64,000 nucleotides of DNA, from contig NW_027102713.1 of NCBI RefSeq assembly GCF_036373705.1, positions 1 to 64,000 on the forward strand, read 5' to 3'. The notes under the pieces were generated by a model. That model saw nothing but the letters and a program-made list of their open reading frames with translations. It ran no database searches and was not told the DNA's origin. A program made the translations under genes and the position numbers. This DNA is from Amia ocellicauda. Lineage: Eukaryota > Chordata > Actinopteri > Amiiformes > Amiidae. Below are positions 37,833 to 49,300 of the stretch, piece after piece. Each line of letters starts with the position of its first letter. The first letter of the stretch is position 1.

Positions 37833-38252
37833 GGGAAGACAGACCGCAATCGGACTCGGGCTTGCACCTTTTGATTGGATGAACGGCCGCAAACATTCTA
37901 TGTCATTTTCTTTTAAAGCTTCACTCGTGCTTGTAAAAAACCGAGGTCTCACTGAAAGAATGCCCTGACGTGGTTGCTTCCAAGCTAGCTGGTTTACAAA
38001 GTTCCTTTTCGCTTTAACGATGATTTCCAAGAAGGGAAATAATCTATCTGTAATCTGTCAACACAGGCACCTTCTTCTCCGTTAAGCCATGCGGTCACCA
38101 CCAGGAAGATGAACGCACCAGGCCGACCCGGAGTTTTCGCCAATTCGTCTCCAAGCCTCCCAAGAGGGAACATAAACAGGCCTTATTCGCAGACACAGGC
38201 CCTCACGCAGGGAGACCACCGCTTCACCGCCGCTGCCCCTGCCAAGGGCCCC

Positions 38253-38324
38253 AGGTCCCACCGAGACTTGAACTCGGATCGCTGGATTCAGAGTCCAGAG
38301 TGCTAACCATTACACCATGGAACC
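38253..38324 (-). tRNA. tRNA-Gln(CTG) (U3)
   Basis: 72 nt, anticodon CTG, identical to U2. Confidence 0.93.
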
Positions 38325-38459
38325 AAGCCGGCTGCCCACCGCTTGCCCGTGACGAAGGTTTCTGCTCTACGCACACGTCTCGCTCTGTCGCACGGCCAAG
38401 TCCAGAGTGAGCCAAGTTGCGCCCAGAGTGCTGCGTGTGGCGGGTCACTTCCGGAGCCG

Positions 38460-38531
38460 TCCCTGGTGGTCTAGTGGTCAGGATTCGGCGCTCTCACCGC
38501 CGCGGCCAGGGTTCGATTCCCGGTCAGGGAA
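38460..38531 (+). tRNA. tRNA-Glu(CTC) (U3)
   Basis: 72 nt, anticodon CTC, same T-stem variant (CAGGG) as U2. Polinton C begins 34 bp downstream. Confidence 0.9.
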
Positions 38532-38558
38532 GGTGGATCTGTTGCTCTTCCCCTGGGA

Positions 38559-38564
38559 CCTGTG
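38559..38564. repeat. Target-site duplicate CCTGTG (left flank of Polinton C)
   Basis: Partner of 54262-54267; same word and same place in the satellite unit as for copy B. Confidence 0.92.
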
Positions 38565-38745
38565 AGTAGATAATAGGGTTTTTTGGGCGCGGCCTATTTT
38601 GTTATGACGTATGCCCTAAGCTTATTAATATTCCTACGTCATAATTGGGGGGCGTGATTTTAGAGTTATTTCCTTAATTATTCCTACGTCATATTCATCA
38701 GAAAGTGTACACCCCTAAAACCCTGAACAACAAGGCCACCCATAA
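38565..38745. repeat. Left terminal inverted repeat (Polinton C)
   Basis: 181 bp, inverse of 54081-54261 with a few mismatches; the T6 run and the TACGTCAT motifs are kept. Confidence 0.96.
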
Positions 38746-38790
38746 AGACCCCCCCCCCCCCTGAAGGCAACGCCCCGAAACTCTCCTCTC

Positions 38791-38798
38791 TATTTAAG
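38791..38798 (+). promoter_or_regulatory. TATA box of the 236-aa gene (Polinton C)
   Basis: TATTTAAG, 67 bp before the ATG. Confidence 0.6.
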
Positions 38799-38864
38799 AC
38801 CCCGCGCTGCTTTTAGGCAATACCTCTTTAATTCTCAGCATCTGAAACATCCCGCTTCTTCAAC

Positions 38865-39575
38865 ATGTCCAGCGACATCAACATGAAACCCCGCAAGAAA
38901 CAATCCCGGGCAAGGGTTCCTGTACTCACCAATTTGAAGATTGAACGCTCCTGGGTGTTGTTCTGGGGGGGTCGACGGGGTTACCGCTTTAAAAGGGATC
39001 CCAGCTATGTTGGAGTGGAGCTTTTTGCTTTGGGAGAGAAGGAGGGTACGTTGGAACCTTTTGAGACGGTGATTGAATACTCTTTTGAGGACTGGTTGAA
39101 GGTGATGGCATGGAGAGACCTGGGGCTTGTGGATAAGACTCTAGAAGGCTTGCAAGAGGGTCCAAGAGAAGGCGAAACGGAGTCTCCGACTCAGAGTTTT
39201 GAAAGGTGTGAATGGGAAAGCTTGCAGAACTACGGTACAGTGGTGAAGAGTCTATCTCTAACTACTGATCGTAAGGTTTTGTTTAGCAGTACCCTGATTA
39301 CAAACCCTATTGAAGGGGTTGTGGAGGATCCAGAAAAACAGGTTACTGAAATTATGTTTGACGCCGTGGACTGGCCGTTCTTGAAGGAGGTCATAAACTG
39401 TATAAATGATGGTTTTGACATCTTGACCAAATGTTCACAACTGGATTCTGTTAGAAGGAGAATATGCTGGATTATGGATTATATATCCCCCTTGAATGAC
39501 GACGACGATGATAAAACAGACGACCTGTGGGGGGTTGGAGGGGGGTCTGACGGCTCAGGGTCTACTCTCTTCTAA
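38865..39575 (+). CDS. Unknown left-end protein with acidic tail, 236 aa (Polinton C)
   Basis: Identical in protein sequence to the copy B gene. Confidence 0.65.
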   Translation: MSSDINMKPRKKQSRARVPVLTNLKIERSWVLFWGGRRGYRFKRDPSYVGVELFALGEKEGTLEPFETVIEYSFEDWLKVMAWRDLGLVDKTLEGLQEGPREGETESPTQSFERCEWESLQNYGTVVKSLSLTTDRKVLFSSTLITNPIEGVVEDPEKQVTEIMFDAVDWPFLKEVINCINDGFDILTKCSQLDSVRRRICWIMDYISPLNDDDDDKTDDLWGVGGGSDGSGSTLF

Positions 39576-39609
39576 GAGGGCGGTGTGTCGTGACGTAGTG
39601 AAGAGATAG

Positions 39610-39618
39610 GATAAAAGG
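39610..39618 (+). promoter_or_regulatory. TATA box of the 282-aa gene (Polinton C)
   Basis: GATAAAAGG, 36 bp before the ATG. Confidence 0.55.
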
Positions 39619-39653
39619 CGCAACAATTCATTCATGGTTTAAAATTAAAGAGA

Positions 39654-40502
39654 ATGTCTTACCCGAAAGCTGCGGACATCGACAGGCTCTACAGGCCTCT
39701 TCAAACCCGGGATCACCCCTGGTTCTATTCCCCAGATTTTGTATACACTCCGGAACCCTCTGACTGCGGTTACCCTCCAAGACCTCAGACCCCGGTCCCT
39801 CAGGACGAAACAACATGCGGAGCGATGGATGTCCAAATGAGTCTCGGGGATCCCCAGCCTCTGGAGCTCATGGAGGGCCTCGATTTTGCCGAACTGTCTA
39901 CCGTCTGTGCGTCTCAGGAGGGGGTCAGTCCAATGGATGTAGAAACACCCCACAAACCACCAGGCGACCCAATGAGCATCGGACGGTCTCGGGGGCGTGA
40001 TGAAGACGCAGGATTTATGCCCGGGGTAGGTGTCCAAGTAAGCAGAGTGGTTAAAAGCACCCTGGTGTATATTCTGAGTGCTCTCATCGACCGAGCTCTG
40101 AAAGAAGTCTGTCGGGGGTGTGAAGTGAATCACCCCAGTCAGTTGAGACACAGTTGTTTGTTTGAACCAGACCGTTACTATTTCCTGTTCTATTTCAACG
40201 TGTTTTACAGAAGACTGAACAAACCGTGGCTGAAACCGGCACTAATCAAGGCTCTGTCTTACTCCCACATACATGTCACTGCTGGACAAGTCCAGAAAAT
40301 CATAGATGAGATTTTGCTGGAGCTGAAAAAGGAGCCGTTTATAATAGAGAAACTTGGGCAGCTGCTCAATGACCTGGATGAGCCAAGTAGAAAAACCGCT
40401 GGCAAGCTAAAAGCTTATTTCTTCCGTAAAGAAGTTAAAGCTGGGGGCAGCGACGAAGAATTCGACATCTACGCCACTGATTCAGACTCTGACCTGAACT
40501 AA
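39654..40502 (+). CDS. Left-arm protein with Cys/His cluster, 282 aa (Polinton C)
   Basis: Identical to the copy B protein, including the CRGCEVNHPSQ cluster and acidic tail. Confidence 0.65.
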   Translation: MSYPKAADIDRLYRPLQTRDHPWFYSPDFVYTPEPSDCGYPPRPQTPVPQDETTCGAMDVQMSLGDPQPLELMEGLDFAELSTVCASQEGVSPMDVETPHKPPGDPMSIGRSRGRDEDAGFMPGVGVQVSRVVKSTLVYILSALIDRALKEVCRGCEVNHPSQLRHSCLFEPDRYYFLFYFNVFYRRLNKPWLKPALIKALSYSHIHVTAGQVQKIIDEILLELKKEPFIIEKLGQLLNDLDEPSRKTAGKLKAYFFRKEVKAGGSDEEFDIYATDSDSDLN

Positions 40503-40514
40503 GGGACTTTGAAC

Positions 40515-41021
40515 ATGGGGAATGTTCTGGACTGCTGCTGCAACTGGTTCTGTCATCAACACTCTGCAGCTAACCTGAGAGCGCTATTACACCATGTGCT
40601 TGACAGAAAAGTAGCCAACGCGAGCCTTTTCTCTACAGATTTAACCATCGATGAGGATCAACTTTCAAACCTGGAAAAGTTAATGGTTGCTGTAACAAAG
40701 ACCGGGGGGTACGAACACTGGGATGAAGCGCTCAAGGGGGCCAAGAATGATATTAGGCCATTTCATCAACATCTGTATGACCTTTTACTGAGCATGTTTA
40801 ATACCCCTCTGTTTACTTTTAAAATAGGTCATATTGTTGTTTTATTTACATATGTAACTGAGGTGTGTGCCTACAAGATAAAGAAACAGGTATTTGTTGA
40901 TATAGATCAAGTAACCAATCATCTGATTTCTTTTTGTCTGGACCGTAGAAAAAATTGTTGTGTATGTTATACTTTTCTCAAATGTCTAAAAAGGGGTATC
41001 TGCTCTCCTGAAGTTGAATAA
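40515..41021 (+). CDS. Candidate BCL2-like protein, 168 aa (Polinton C)
   Basis: Identical to the copy B protein: MGN plus Cys cluster start, BH1-like core. Confidence 0.55.
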   Translation: MGNVLDCCCNWFCHQHSAANLRALLHHVLDRKVANASLFSTDLTIDEDQLSNLEKLMVAVTKTGGYEHWDEALKGAKNDIRPFHQHLYDLLLSMFNTPLFTFKIGHIVVLFTYVTEVCAYKIKKQVFVDIDQVTNHLISFCLDRRKNCCVCYTFLKCLKRGICSPEVE

Positions 41022-41030
41022 AAAACCTTG

Positions 41031-41037
41031 TATAAAA
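41031..41037 (+). promoter_or_regulatory. TATA box before integrase (Polinton C)
   Basis: TATAAAA, 41 bp before the integrase ATG. Confidence 0.55.
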
Positions 41038-41077
41038 ACTTTGCGCATAGTGTGGGTCTGTGTGTTTATTTGGCAGA

Positions 41078-42169
41078 ATGACTCGGCAAGCTCCCCAAAT
41101 GCATGAACTATACTACAACCCAGCCAAGATTGGGGGTTTGGCGGGTAAGAAGGGTTTTCAAAGAGGACTCGCTGAGGCCGGCGTGAAGGTTAATGATGTG
41201 GTTGTTTCAGAATGGTTACGGGAACAAGACGCCTATACCTTACATAAACCTCTCAGGATTAACTTTAAAAGAAACCGTGTATATGCAACTGACATAGACT
41301 CACAATGGCAAATGGATCTAGTCGATATGTCAAATTTATCAAAACATAACAATGGTCACAAATTTATGTTGATGTGTATCGATGTGTTATCAAAATATGC
41401 CTGGGCTCGCATTCTACATAATAAAACAGGTCGGGCGGTGACAAGGGCCTTTGAGGATATATTGTCCCAGGGACGATGTCCTAAAAAACTGCAGACTGAT
41501 AAAGGAAAAGAGTTTCTCAACAGAGAATTTCAGAATCTACTGAAGAGACACAAAATACATCATTTCACCACCGGTAATGAGCTTAAGGCATCGGTGGTGG
41601 AGAGGTTTAACCGCACCATAAAGACCAAAATGTGGAGATATTTTACAGCGGTCAACACGTTCAAGTATTTTGATAAAGTTCAGGATTTTATCGATGCTTA
41701 CAACCAAGGGTATCACGCCAGTATTAAAATGAAGCCTATAGATGTTGATCAAAGTAATTCTTTTAAGGTCTATAAAAAATTATACGGCCCATTTATTAAG
41801 AAGGGGAAAACTACTTATAAGTTCAACATCGGTGATGTGGTTCGCGTTTCAAAGCTAAGGAGTACTTTTGCCAAAGGTTATGAACAAACATTTTCTGACG
41901 AATATTTTACAGTTACCGAACAGGTGGCTAGAGACCCCCCCGTGTACCGGTTAAAAGACTATGACGGGGAGGATATAGAAGGAACGTTTTACGAAGCCGA
42001 GTTACAAAAAATTATTGTGGGTAAAGACATTGTATACAGAGTTGAAAAGATATTAGCTGAGAAAACCCAGAACCGGAAAAAATATGTGTCGGTGAAATGG
42101 CTTGGATGGCCTGAAAAGTTCAATAGTTGGGTCCTGGAACAACAGGTTTGTGATATTCAAGCCTTATAA
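41078..42169 (+). CDS. INT: Polinton integrase with chromodomain (Polinton C)
   Basis: 363 aa, whole, identical to copy B in the catalytic core and chromodomain. Confidence 0.93.
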   Translation: MTRQAPQMHELYYNPAKIGGLAGKKGFQRGLAEAGVKVNDVVVSEWLREQDAYTLHKPLRINFKRNRVYATDIDSQWQMDLVDMSNLSKHNNGHKFMLMCIDVLSKYAWARILHNKTGRAVTRAFEDILSQGRCPKKLQTDKGKEFLNREFQNLLKRHKIHHFTTGNELKASVVERFNRTIKTKMWRYFTAVNTFKYFDKVQDFIDAYNQGYHASIKMKPIDVDQSNSFKVYKKLYGPFIKKGKTTYKFNIGDVVRVSKLRSTFAKGYEQTFSDEYFTVTEQVARDPPVYRLKDYDGEDIEGTFYEAELQKIIVGKDIVYRVEKILAEKTQNRKKYVSVKWLGWPEKFNSWVLEQQVCDIQAL

Positions 42170-42173
42170 CAAC

Positions 42174-43881
42174 ATGCCCGCTGGTGTGATGGGGTCATTA
42201 CTTTCGATACTCAAGATGGAATCAGGAGGCTTCTACGTGACTCTACCCAGTAACGCCTCTCTCGATATATACCCTAAAAATGAAATATCCAGTTACACGG
42301 TACAATTTGGAAAATCTATAGATCTAAGGGGGTCGTGGGAAGTGGGGTTGGCGGAAATACAGTATCCTTACACTTGGGCTGTTTTACAAGATAAGGATGC
42401 CACCTTCGCCATTTTTGACGATGTTAAAAAGAGTCAATGGACATTCACGATGCAAGGAGGTTATTATGACAATGTGGATACAATATTAGATGAGATGCAT
42501 AAACAGTTCTCAGAAGGCACCCCCAACATCAAGCTATATTACAACCCTATTAAAAACAGAGTGTACAAGGTGTCAAAACCTGGTATTAGCATTCAAACCA
42601 AAGGACAACTGGGGCGTATATTAGGGTTCTATTCTGACACAGAGAGCAGGTTCTCAGAAGTGGTGGCACCCTTCCCGGCTGACATCAGTGGCGGCTTTTA
42701 CACTCTTTATGTGTATACGGATATCATAACACACCAGAGGGTCGGGGATAGCTATGTCCCCCTTTTGAGAAATGTACTTATTAAAGGTAAAAGCAATGAC
42801 ATGGTCACAATTACTTATGACAAGCCACACTACGTACCAGTCTCAAAGACCCACTTTGACCATGTTTTCACAGGTGGATGTGACCCTGGGAGATCGGCTC
42901 ATTAGTCAAAGCAGCAATACTTACCCCTATAGGGCCATGATGGAGTGTATCCTTAATTATAGTGAGGAGACCCTAAGCAAACAGTTCAGCCCCGGCCTTT
43001 TCTTCAAAGACACCCCGGAAGCTATGGACGACCAGGATCCAGAGGGACTCAATAAGGGTTTGCAAAAAAGAACGGCCTTTTCAACAGAAGGGAGGACCTT
43101 TGAGCTAATGGGACATATTCATGCAGACATATTTTTCCAAGAAAAACTCATGCTCAACCGGGTAGACATTAAAATTAAAATGATCCGTAGTAAAAGTGCT
43201 TTTTGTCTGATGACCCCTGATACTGAAAAATATAAACTGACCATATTATCGGCCTCGCTGTTTGTGAAAAAAGTATCCGTCTCCCCGGCGGTTAAACTAG
43301 GACATGCGCAGGCTTTAATGACGGCAAACGCCAAGTACCCGATCGAAAGAGTCTATATGAAAGTCCACAGTATCCCCGCAGGGACACGGGTGATGAACCA
43401 GGAAAATCTGTTTCTAGGCCAGCTCCCAAAACAGGTTATTATAGGTCTCGTGGATAATGATGCATTTACCGGGGTTTACAACAAGAACCCCTTTAACTTT
43501 AAACATTATAACGCGGAATTTATAGCACTGTACGTCGATGGTGTGCAGGTTCCATCCAGACCTTTTCAACCTGACTTTGAAAACGGCAACGCGGTTCGTG
43601 AATATTACAGTCTAGTACTGGCTACGGGTCGCCATCTCAAGGATCAACCTCTGCTGATCGATCGCCGGGAATACTGCAGCGGTTACACCCTGTACGGTTT
43701 CAACCTGACCCCTGACGAAGAGTGTGGACAACATTTTTCACTGATGAAGACGGGCAATATGCGTTTGGAGATGCGTTTCAAGCAGCCTCTACCACGCACT
43801 GTAAATATGGTCGTGTATGCTGTGTTTGACAACATTATTGAGGTGAATCAGAGGAGAAACGTTCTGTATGATTATTATTAA
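42174..43881 (+). pseudogene. Capsid gene block, broken (Polinton C)
   Basis: Minor and major capsid sequence in the same broken state as copy B (about one break). Confidence 0.85.
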
Positions 43882-43882
43882 A

Positions 43883-44440
43883 ATGAACACCAGAGAGCTC
43901 AACCACATCATGAATGCCCTGGACGGCTCACGGAAAGTGTTTCAAGGAGTCTACGCCTGCGACCAGCTGCCTAAATTTAAGATCAAGAATTTACCTGCAA
44001 TGTACATAATCAACACACACCCTAAAAATATGCCCGGAGAACATTGGCTGGCTATTTATCTAAGGGAGGACCGCCGTGGGGAATTTTTTGATTCCTATGG
44101 AAACCCCCCGGATTTCAGACCTTTCCCTCGGAAGATCAATAACTTTCTGCTCAACAACTGTCAAGAAACCATTTACAGCGGTCGTCAAGTACAAAGTCTT
44201 CAGACCTTCACTTGTGGTCAACACTGTGTGTTTTTCTTATATCATAGATCTAAAGGAAGGTCATACCCCGATATTATGTCCTTGTACAGTGAGGATTTAG
44301 GCCAAAATGATAAAAAAGTGGCAGAGTTTGTCAGGACACTGTGGACCCCCCCTTATAACACAATTACTTACGACCCTAGCCAGCCATGTATACAGATGGG
44401 GTGTTCTTGTGAGGATTTTAAAAGATATCATGCGTGTTAA
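43883..44440 (+). CDS. PRO: Adenain-like protease (Polinton C)
   Basis: 185 aa, whole, nearly identical to copy A with the His, Asp and Cys boxes present. Confidence 0.88.
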   Translation: MNTRELNHIMNALDGSRKVFQGVYACDQLPKFKIKNLPAMYIINTHPKNMPGEHWLAIYLREDRRGEFFDSYGNPPDFRPFPRKINNFLLNNCQETIYSGRQVQSLQTFTCGQHCVFFLYHRSKGRSYPDIMSLYSEDLGQNDKKVAEFVRTLWTPPYNTITYDPSQPCIQMGCSCEDFKRYHAC

Positions 44441-44618
44441 AGTGAAAAAATAATGAAAACAGCCTTTGAATCATTAGTTTTGTTTTTATTCAACACAAAT
44501 CTTATACAAAGCAGGGTTATGTTATAAATAAATGTACAACATTTGAAAATAAAAATAAAAAATAAAAAAATTGTTTGTCGGTTCCTTATTTACAGGGGAG
44601 ACAAATAAAAACATGAGA
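44441..44618. terminator. Convergent polyadenylation region (Polinton C)
   Basis: Counterpart of 3876-4053 with AATAAA signals on both strands. Confidence 0.6.
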
Positions 44619-45362
44619 TTAATAAGCTTCCCAACGATGGATAGATCCTGAGGAGGGTTGCTCAACACGGTCAGAGTAATGAGATATCGGCGTCAGATCA
44701 GTCACCACCTCTTTACACAGACGGATTTTTTGTCGCATTTCCTGGTTAGGGACTGTTGATTGGGGCATGTTCAGACAGGCCATCGCCTGTAGGAAAGCAT
44801 TCCAGCCTACAGGTCGGCGACTATCGGGTACCTTATTAGTGCTAGTGACACTCTTCAACAAATCAAACATGTGTGAACCTTTGATCAGTTGTCCTTTAAA
44901 AACAAATTCACCCTGTTCATTCCAAGTCGTTACCCGCGGTTTCTGAACCATTTTGTGCAGAATATATTCTGCATGTCTTTTGCTTCTGGCCGGCATGTTT
45001 CTCAAAACATCCGTTACAACATCTCCCTCTGAACTCTCAACAGGTTCGGGCACCGCAACATCTTTATCAACCGTACCCCCCGCATCAGTCCCAGAACCAT
45101 TTTCTTGAGAGGCCATGGTTAAAGTTAAAATGTTTTGATCTTTTTCACCCTGTCTAACCAGACGGAGGTAGCGCTGTAACGTGTTGCTATACATCTGGGC
45201 TTTGGAATACTGATTTAAATCGGCCCTGGCCAGTATAGCTTTCATTTCAGAGTCCAGGTTGTTTTCGGCCATTTGTCTAATGGGCTCTGGCCCGACAACA
45301 TTTTTTCTCAGTTTCTCAAGCTGCTCCTGAGGGATCAAAAACATTTTCTGAGCATATTCCAT
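44619..45362 (-). CDS. Conserved 247-aa protein (Polinton C)
   Basis: Unrecognised gene as in A and B, about one residue different. Confidence 0.7.
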   Translation of the reverse strand: MEYAQKMFLIPQEQLEKLRKNVVGPEPIRQMAENNLDSEMKAILARADLNQYSKAQMYSNTLQRYLRLVRQGEKDQNILTLTMASQENGSGTDAGGTVDKDVAVPEPVESSEGDVVTDVLRNMPARSKRHAEYILHKMVQKPRVTTWNEQGEFVFKGQLIKGSHMFDLLKSVTSTNKVPDSRRPVGWNAFLQAMACLNMPQSTVPNQEMRQKIRLCKEVVTDLTPISHYSDRVEQPSSGSIHRWEAY

Positions 45363-45364
45363 TA

Positions 45365-45700
45365 TTAACCCACTCTGGAAGCTAGAAGACTGGTTAGGAA
45401 AGGCACGGCTATGCTCAACAGCGGTCCTATAAAACCTCCGGTTTGATTAATCTTCTTTCTTTTTCTTTTAATAGAATACTTCTTATTAGCGATGATCTTG
45501 ATAACCGGTTTTTGTTTTTTGAGTTTAGAATGTTGAGAAGGGGTTAGGGGTATATTACCGCGTAAGATGTTAAAAGCTATTTCACACAGGGTCTCGATCA
45601 AATCCGAGGGGGCCCCTGCCAGCACAGCTTTCCTATGGCGCGGGCTCCCCTCAAATAACATTTGCAAAAGCGGCAGATTTCTTTTAATCCGAACAGACAT
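45365..45700 (-). CDS. Small basic Gly-Gly protein, 111 aa (Polinton C)
   Basis: As in copies A and B with one residue different in the basic region. Confidence 0.65.
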   Translation of the reverse strand: MSVRIKRNLPLLQMLFEGSPRHRKAVLAGAPSDLIETLCEIAFNILRGNIPLTPSQHSKLKKQKPVIKIIANKKYSIKRKRKKINQTGGFIGPLLSIAVPFLTSLLASRVG

Positions 45701-45706
45701 TCTTAT

Positions 45707-46378
45707 TTATTTCCTTTTCTTTAGCACATACACTGCCGGCCAATCGGGCGGGCACAAACCTGTTCTGAGGCGAAAGTCTTCTGGGGTTTGTGCTTTTAAG
45801 TCCACAATCAAGTACCCGTAGGGTTTTTTGGTGGCATCCTCAAATGCCTCCAAAAAGAATTTGGTCTGGTTAGGGTACATTTGACGAGCCAAGACGGTGA
45901 CCTGTAGTTTATCTCTGGGGTTTTTAAAAAGAATTATATAATTGGCATTTAAATTAATAGTGCGGCTTTTTTTACCTTGAAAAAATAGATTTTGAACTAA
46001 ATAAATAATACTTAAATTCCTATGATGAGTGTACTTTGTGAAAGCTTTTTCCACTTCACTGTTGTCACCGGCCTGCTCCATCAGGTCATCAAGGATCACT
46101 AGATTAGTTTGTCCGGGCGGGAACAGGTCATCGTCACACAACGAGGCGGGGAGACCTTGCACAAATTTCAGATTATTTTTTTTTGATGCCAAATCATCGT
46201 AGAGAGGTTGCCAGCAAGAGTAACACCACACTATGTTGTCAAGAGCTTGGGACACGGTTGCGTCCACATCTTCTATGATGTTCTTTATAAGATAGCTCTT
46301 ACTCGAATTGGAGGGACCGGCTATAATACAGGAGAAAGGGTGTTGAAGTCTGTTATCAAAACCACTGCTAATATCCAT
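45707..46378 (-). CDS. ATP: Packaging ATPase (Polinton C)
   Basis: Full-length 223-aa frame, same P-loop ATPase family and same 11-nt overlap with POLB. Confidence 0.88.
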   Translation of the reverse strand: MDISSGFDNRLQHPFSCIIAGPSNSSKSYLIKNIIEDVDATVSQALDNIVWCYSCWQPLYDDLASKKNNLKFVQGLPASLCDDDLFPPGQTNLVILDDLMEQAGDNSEVEKAFTKYTHHRNLSIIYLVQNLFFQGKKSRTINLNANYIILFKNPRDKLQVTVLARQMYPNQTKFFLEAFEDATKKPYGYLIVDLKAQTPEDFRLRTGLCPPDWPAVYVLKKRK

Positions 46379-49300
46379 AAGGCAGAGTGGTATAATCAGT
46401 CTTCAACACTCTTTTATTGTACACCACCCTGAACCGTTTGTTTAGTGATCTATTTTCCAATGTGTACCCCTTTTTATTGTGATAGATCTGATTTCCGGCT
46501 GTAATAATCTCGCGAGGAGGCGCGTCTTTCTCGGTTACAAAACTTTGTACCAGGGTCGTCAGAGACTTGATGTTAATGAGCTTGTTGTTACAATGGTTCA
46601 GAGTGAAACCCTTAACTTTCATACAGGTCTTACCCGCAGCCGTTCTGTATGCGTAAGTCTTAGGACCCCCTGAAACAAACTCCACTATGTGGTCCTGAGG
46701 ATCTAGCTCGCTCGTTAACTCCCCAAGGTAGTCCCCGAGGGGAGGGACCCAATCCCCTGGCCTGGTGACAAAGATTACAGAGTCAGTATCATGATAGAGC
46801 GTGCGTTCCTGCAGCTGATCCATTAAGTTGTACAGATCAAGCCGGGCGTAAGCCGTGGTAAAAACCGCTATGAAAACATTAACGTTTCCCTGTTTGGTGG
46901 GGAAATCTTTAGGGGCCCTCCACTGGACCTGTGCCACGTGGTCATTTAAGAATTGAAAGTGTGATACTGCATGTTGTTTGGAAAAGATAAATTCTATAAA
47001 CTGTTCAGGGGTTTTAATCAAGGTTGTGTTTAGACTGTTATTTCTTTCCCCAAACTTACCCCACAGACTGTTTAAAATCAGTTTGGACATTTGTCTCTTG
47101 GCGGGGTTTACAGTTATGTTCCCCGGCTCTAGACGGATCCCTTCCTTTTCAAAATATTGCTGAACGTACCGCTCTTTGGCAGCGGAGTCAACACACCATG
47201 AGGGATAGCCCGATGCCTCCTGTTTCCCTTTCAGATGGGTCATAATGTACTCAGCAAAAAGAGTATCAGATTTTTCAGAAAAATGCCAAACCTCATACAC
47301 CTTACCGACTCTGTAACCTTTCTCCACCGCCTTGTCAAGCTCAATGCTACACCAGACACCCGTCAGCGCTCTCTCGTCATCACTGTGCAGACAAGAGGTA
47401 TTTTGATTTTCAGTTTCCACACACGTTCTACACAGAGGGAACATCAATTTTCCCGAACACCTGTAAGGCAACACGGGTAGGAACAGCTCACGAGGAGGGT
47501 ACATGGTGACTTTGATCAAACCAAAGTACTGTCCGATTTCGAGAAAGTCACGATAAACAATGGTTGGATGCCCCACCGGGTACATTTTGGTCTTGTTGAC
47601 ATAAGGGTACAGACTGGTGAAATCATAGTAATCTACTCTCTCACCCTCCTTTACCTCATAATGTAAACAGAGGGCGTTGGTACGACCCCCAAATAACGCA
47701 TCCCTGGGCTCTAGACATTCAGGAAAGTCCAAGGTTTCCATAAGCCGTTGTACCCCCACATCCTGTTGCTTCAGGGTCGTCCACGCGTGTTCCCAAATCA
47801 CCAGTACATTCAAACCATAGGTGTTTTTTAAAGTTTCAATTCGTTCCTGGAAATCATAGTACATATCACCGCAGAGTTTTTGTGTTACGGGGTTAAAGGT
47901 GTTTGGGTCGAAGCACTGAGGACAGCCATGGTAAATACAACCAGCAAACTCATAAGCGGTACGCCGCCCGGACACGTCGCTAAAACCGTCTAAGTAGTAA
48001 GGACCCATTTTGACTTCCCCTTGATTTAAAGCATGTCTGATGAAGATGTTATCCCGGGCACTCAGATATTCCAGCCACTGTATGGAGACAGTCGAAAAGT
48101 TCTTTTGTCTAGCACGATAGTTGTCAGAAGTGGTGTCCGCTATAGTGTTTTTCTGCAAGAAATTGGATCGATACATTTTCATGCAGAGAGACGCTATGGT
48201 CACACTTTGCAAAGGGTCGAGACCCGACGTGTTGATAACCTCGGTGCGGAAACGCAAACAGGCTTCTATAAGGATCACCACATCATTTTTACAATAAGCG
48301 GCCATCTCTTCTCGGAAATCAAAAACACCCCCCTTAACCGTATTGTACCATTTAAAGAATTCCTCCCTCTCATGAGACATCATAGTATCAACCCCATAAT
48401 AAGAGGCGGGCGGGTAGGACCCTCGATAATTTTGAGTGTCCTTAGTATTAAAAAAATGGCAGAACCAACCTTTCTTCTGAGCCTCAAAACCCAGAGCTTT
48501 AGGCAAAGCGCTCAATTTCATGGGGAGGAAATTTAACAAGTCTATGTAACGTTGGTTGAAAGCCTCGTCGGTGAAACACATGATCTTGCTACCCTGAGCT
48601 ATTATTTTTGGGGTCACCCCATTTTCCACCAGATACTTCATCAATATGTAAGAATCATAACCCTTAGCATTGTGGGCAATAAATGTGTAATTGAGGTATT
48701 TTGGACCGCGATACCGCGTAAAGAAATCCCTGACACAACTCTCACCGCTAGCTGACCACTCACAATCCAACATGTCAATACAGTGTATATAATTAGCAAC
48801 ATGGACCCCGTTTTCTTGCCGGCATTCAAAATCAAAAAAGACATACCGGTTGTGCGGCGGCTCCTTTTTAACCGGCTGAATAAAGCACTGGTGTTCAGAC
48901 CCCGGGGTTAAATCCGCATTACAGATCCTACATCTCGGTTCCAGACATTTGTGTGGTTTTACCTCATGAAAACGGTACTGGAGGCAACACTGCGGGCAAT
49001 ATTTAGTTTGATCACAATAACTCCGTTTTTTAACCCCCTCAGCAGCGGCCCTCTGCACCTTATGTTCGGAAAAACAGAACGCGGAGAGACAAATCCTTAA
49101 GCAATCTTTACATCGGATGGTAGGGGCCAAACCCTTACGACATTGCGGATTGAAACAGACGTTACAGTAACCGTCACAGCGGTGCTTAAGCTTATCATTG
49201 AAGGCCTTATAACACCAATGACAAACATACGAACAACCCAAAAAAGCCGTCAAACTCTTTATTCCAAAGTAATGACTATCACTTAGGAAGAGAAACAGTG

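Larger units (their letters stand above)
35750..38564. repeat. tRNA satellite unit U3 (short), between Polintons B and C
   Basis: A single short-form unit, same length and same 714-bp absence as U2, ending in CCTGTG (38559-38564) against the left TIR of copy C. B plus U3 therefore forms an 18.5-kb higher-order repeat unit. Confidence 0.9.
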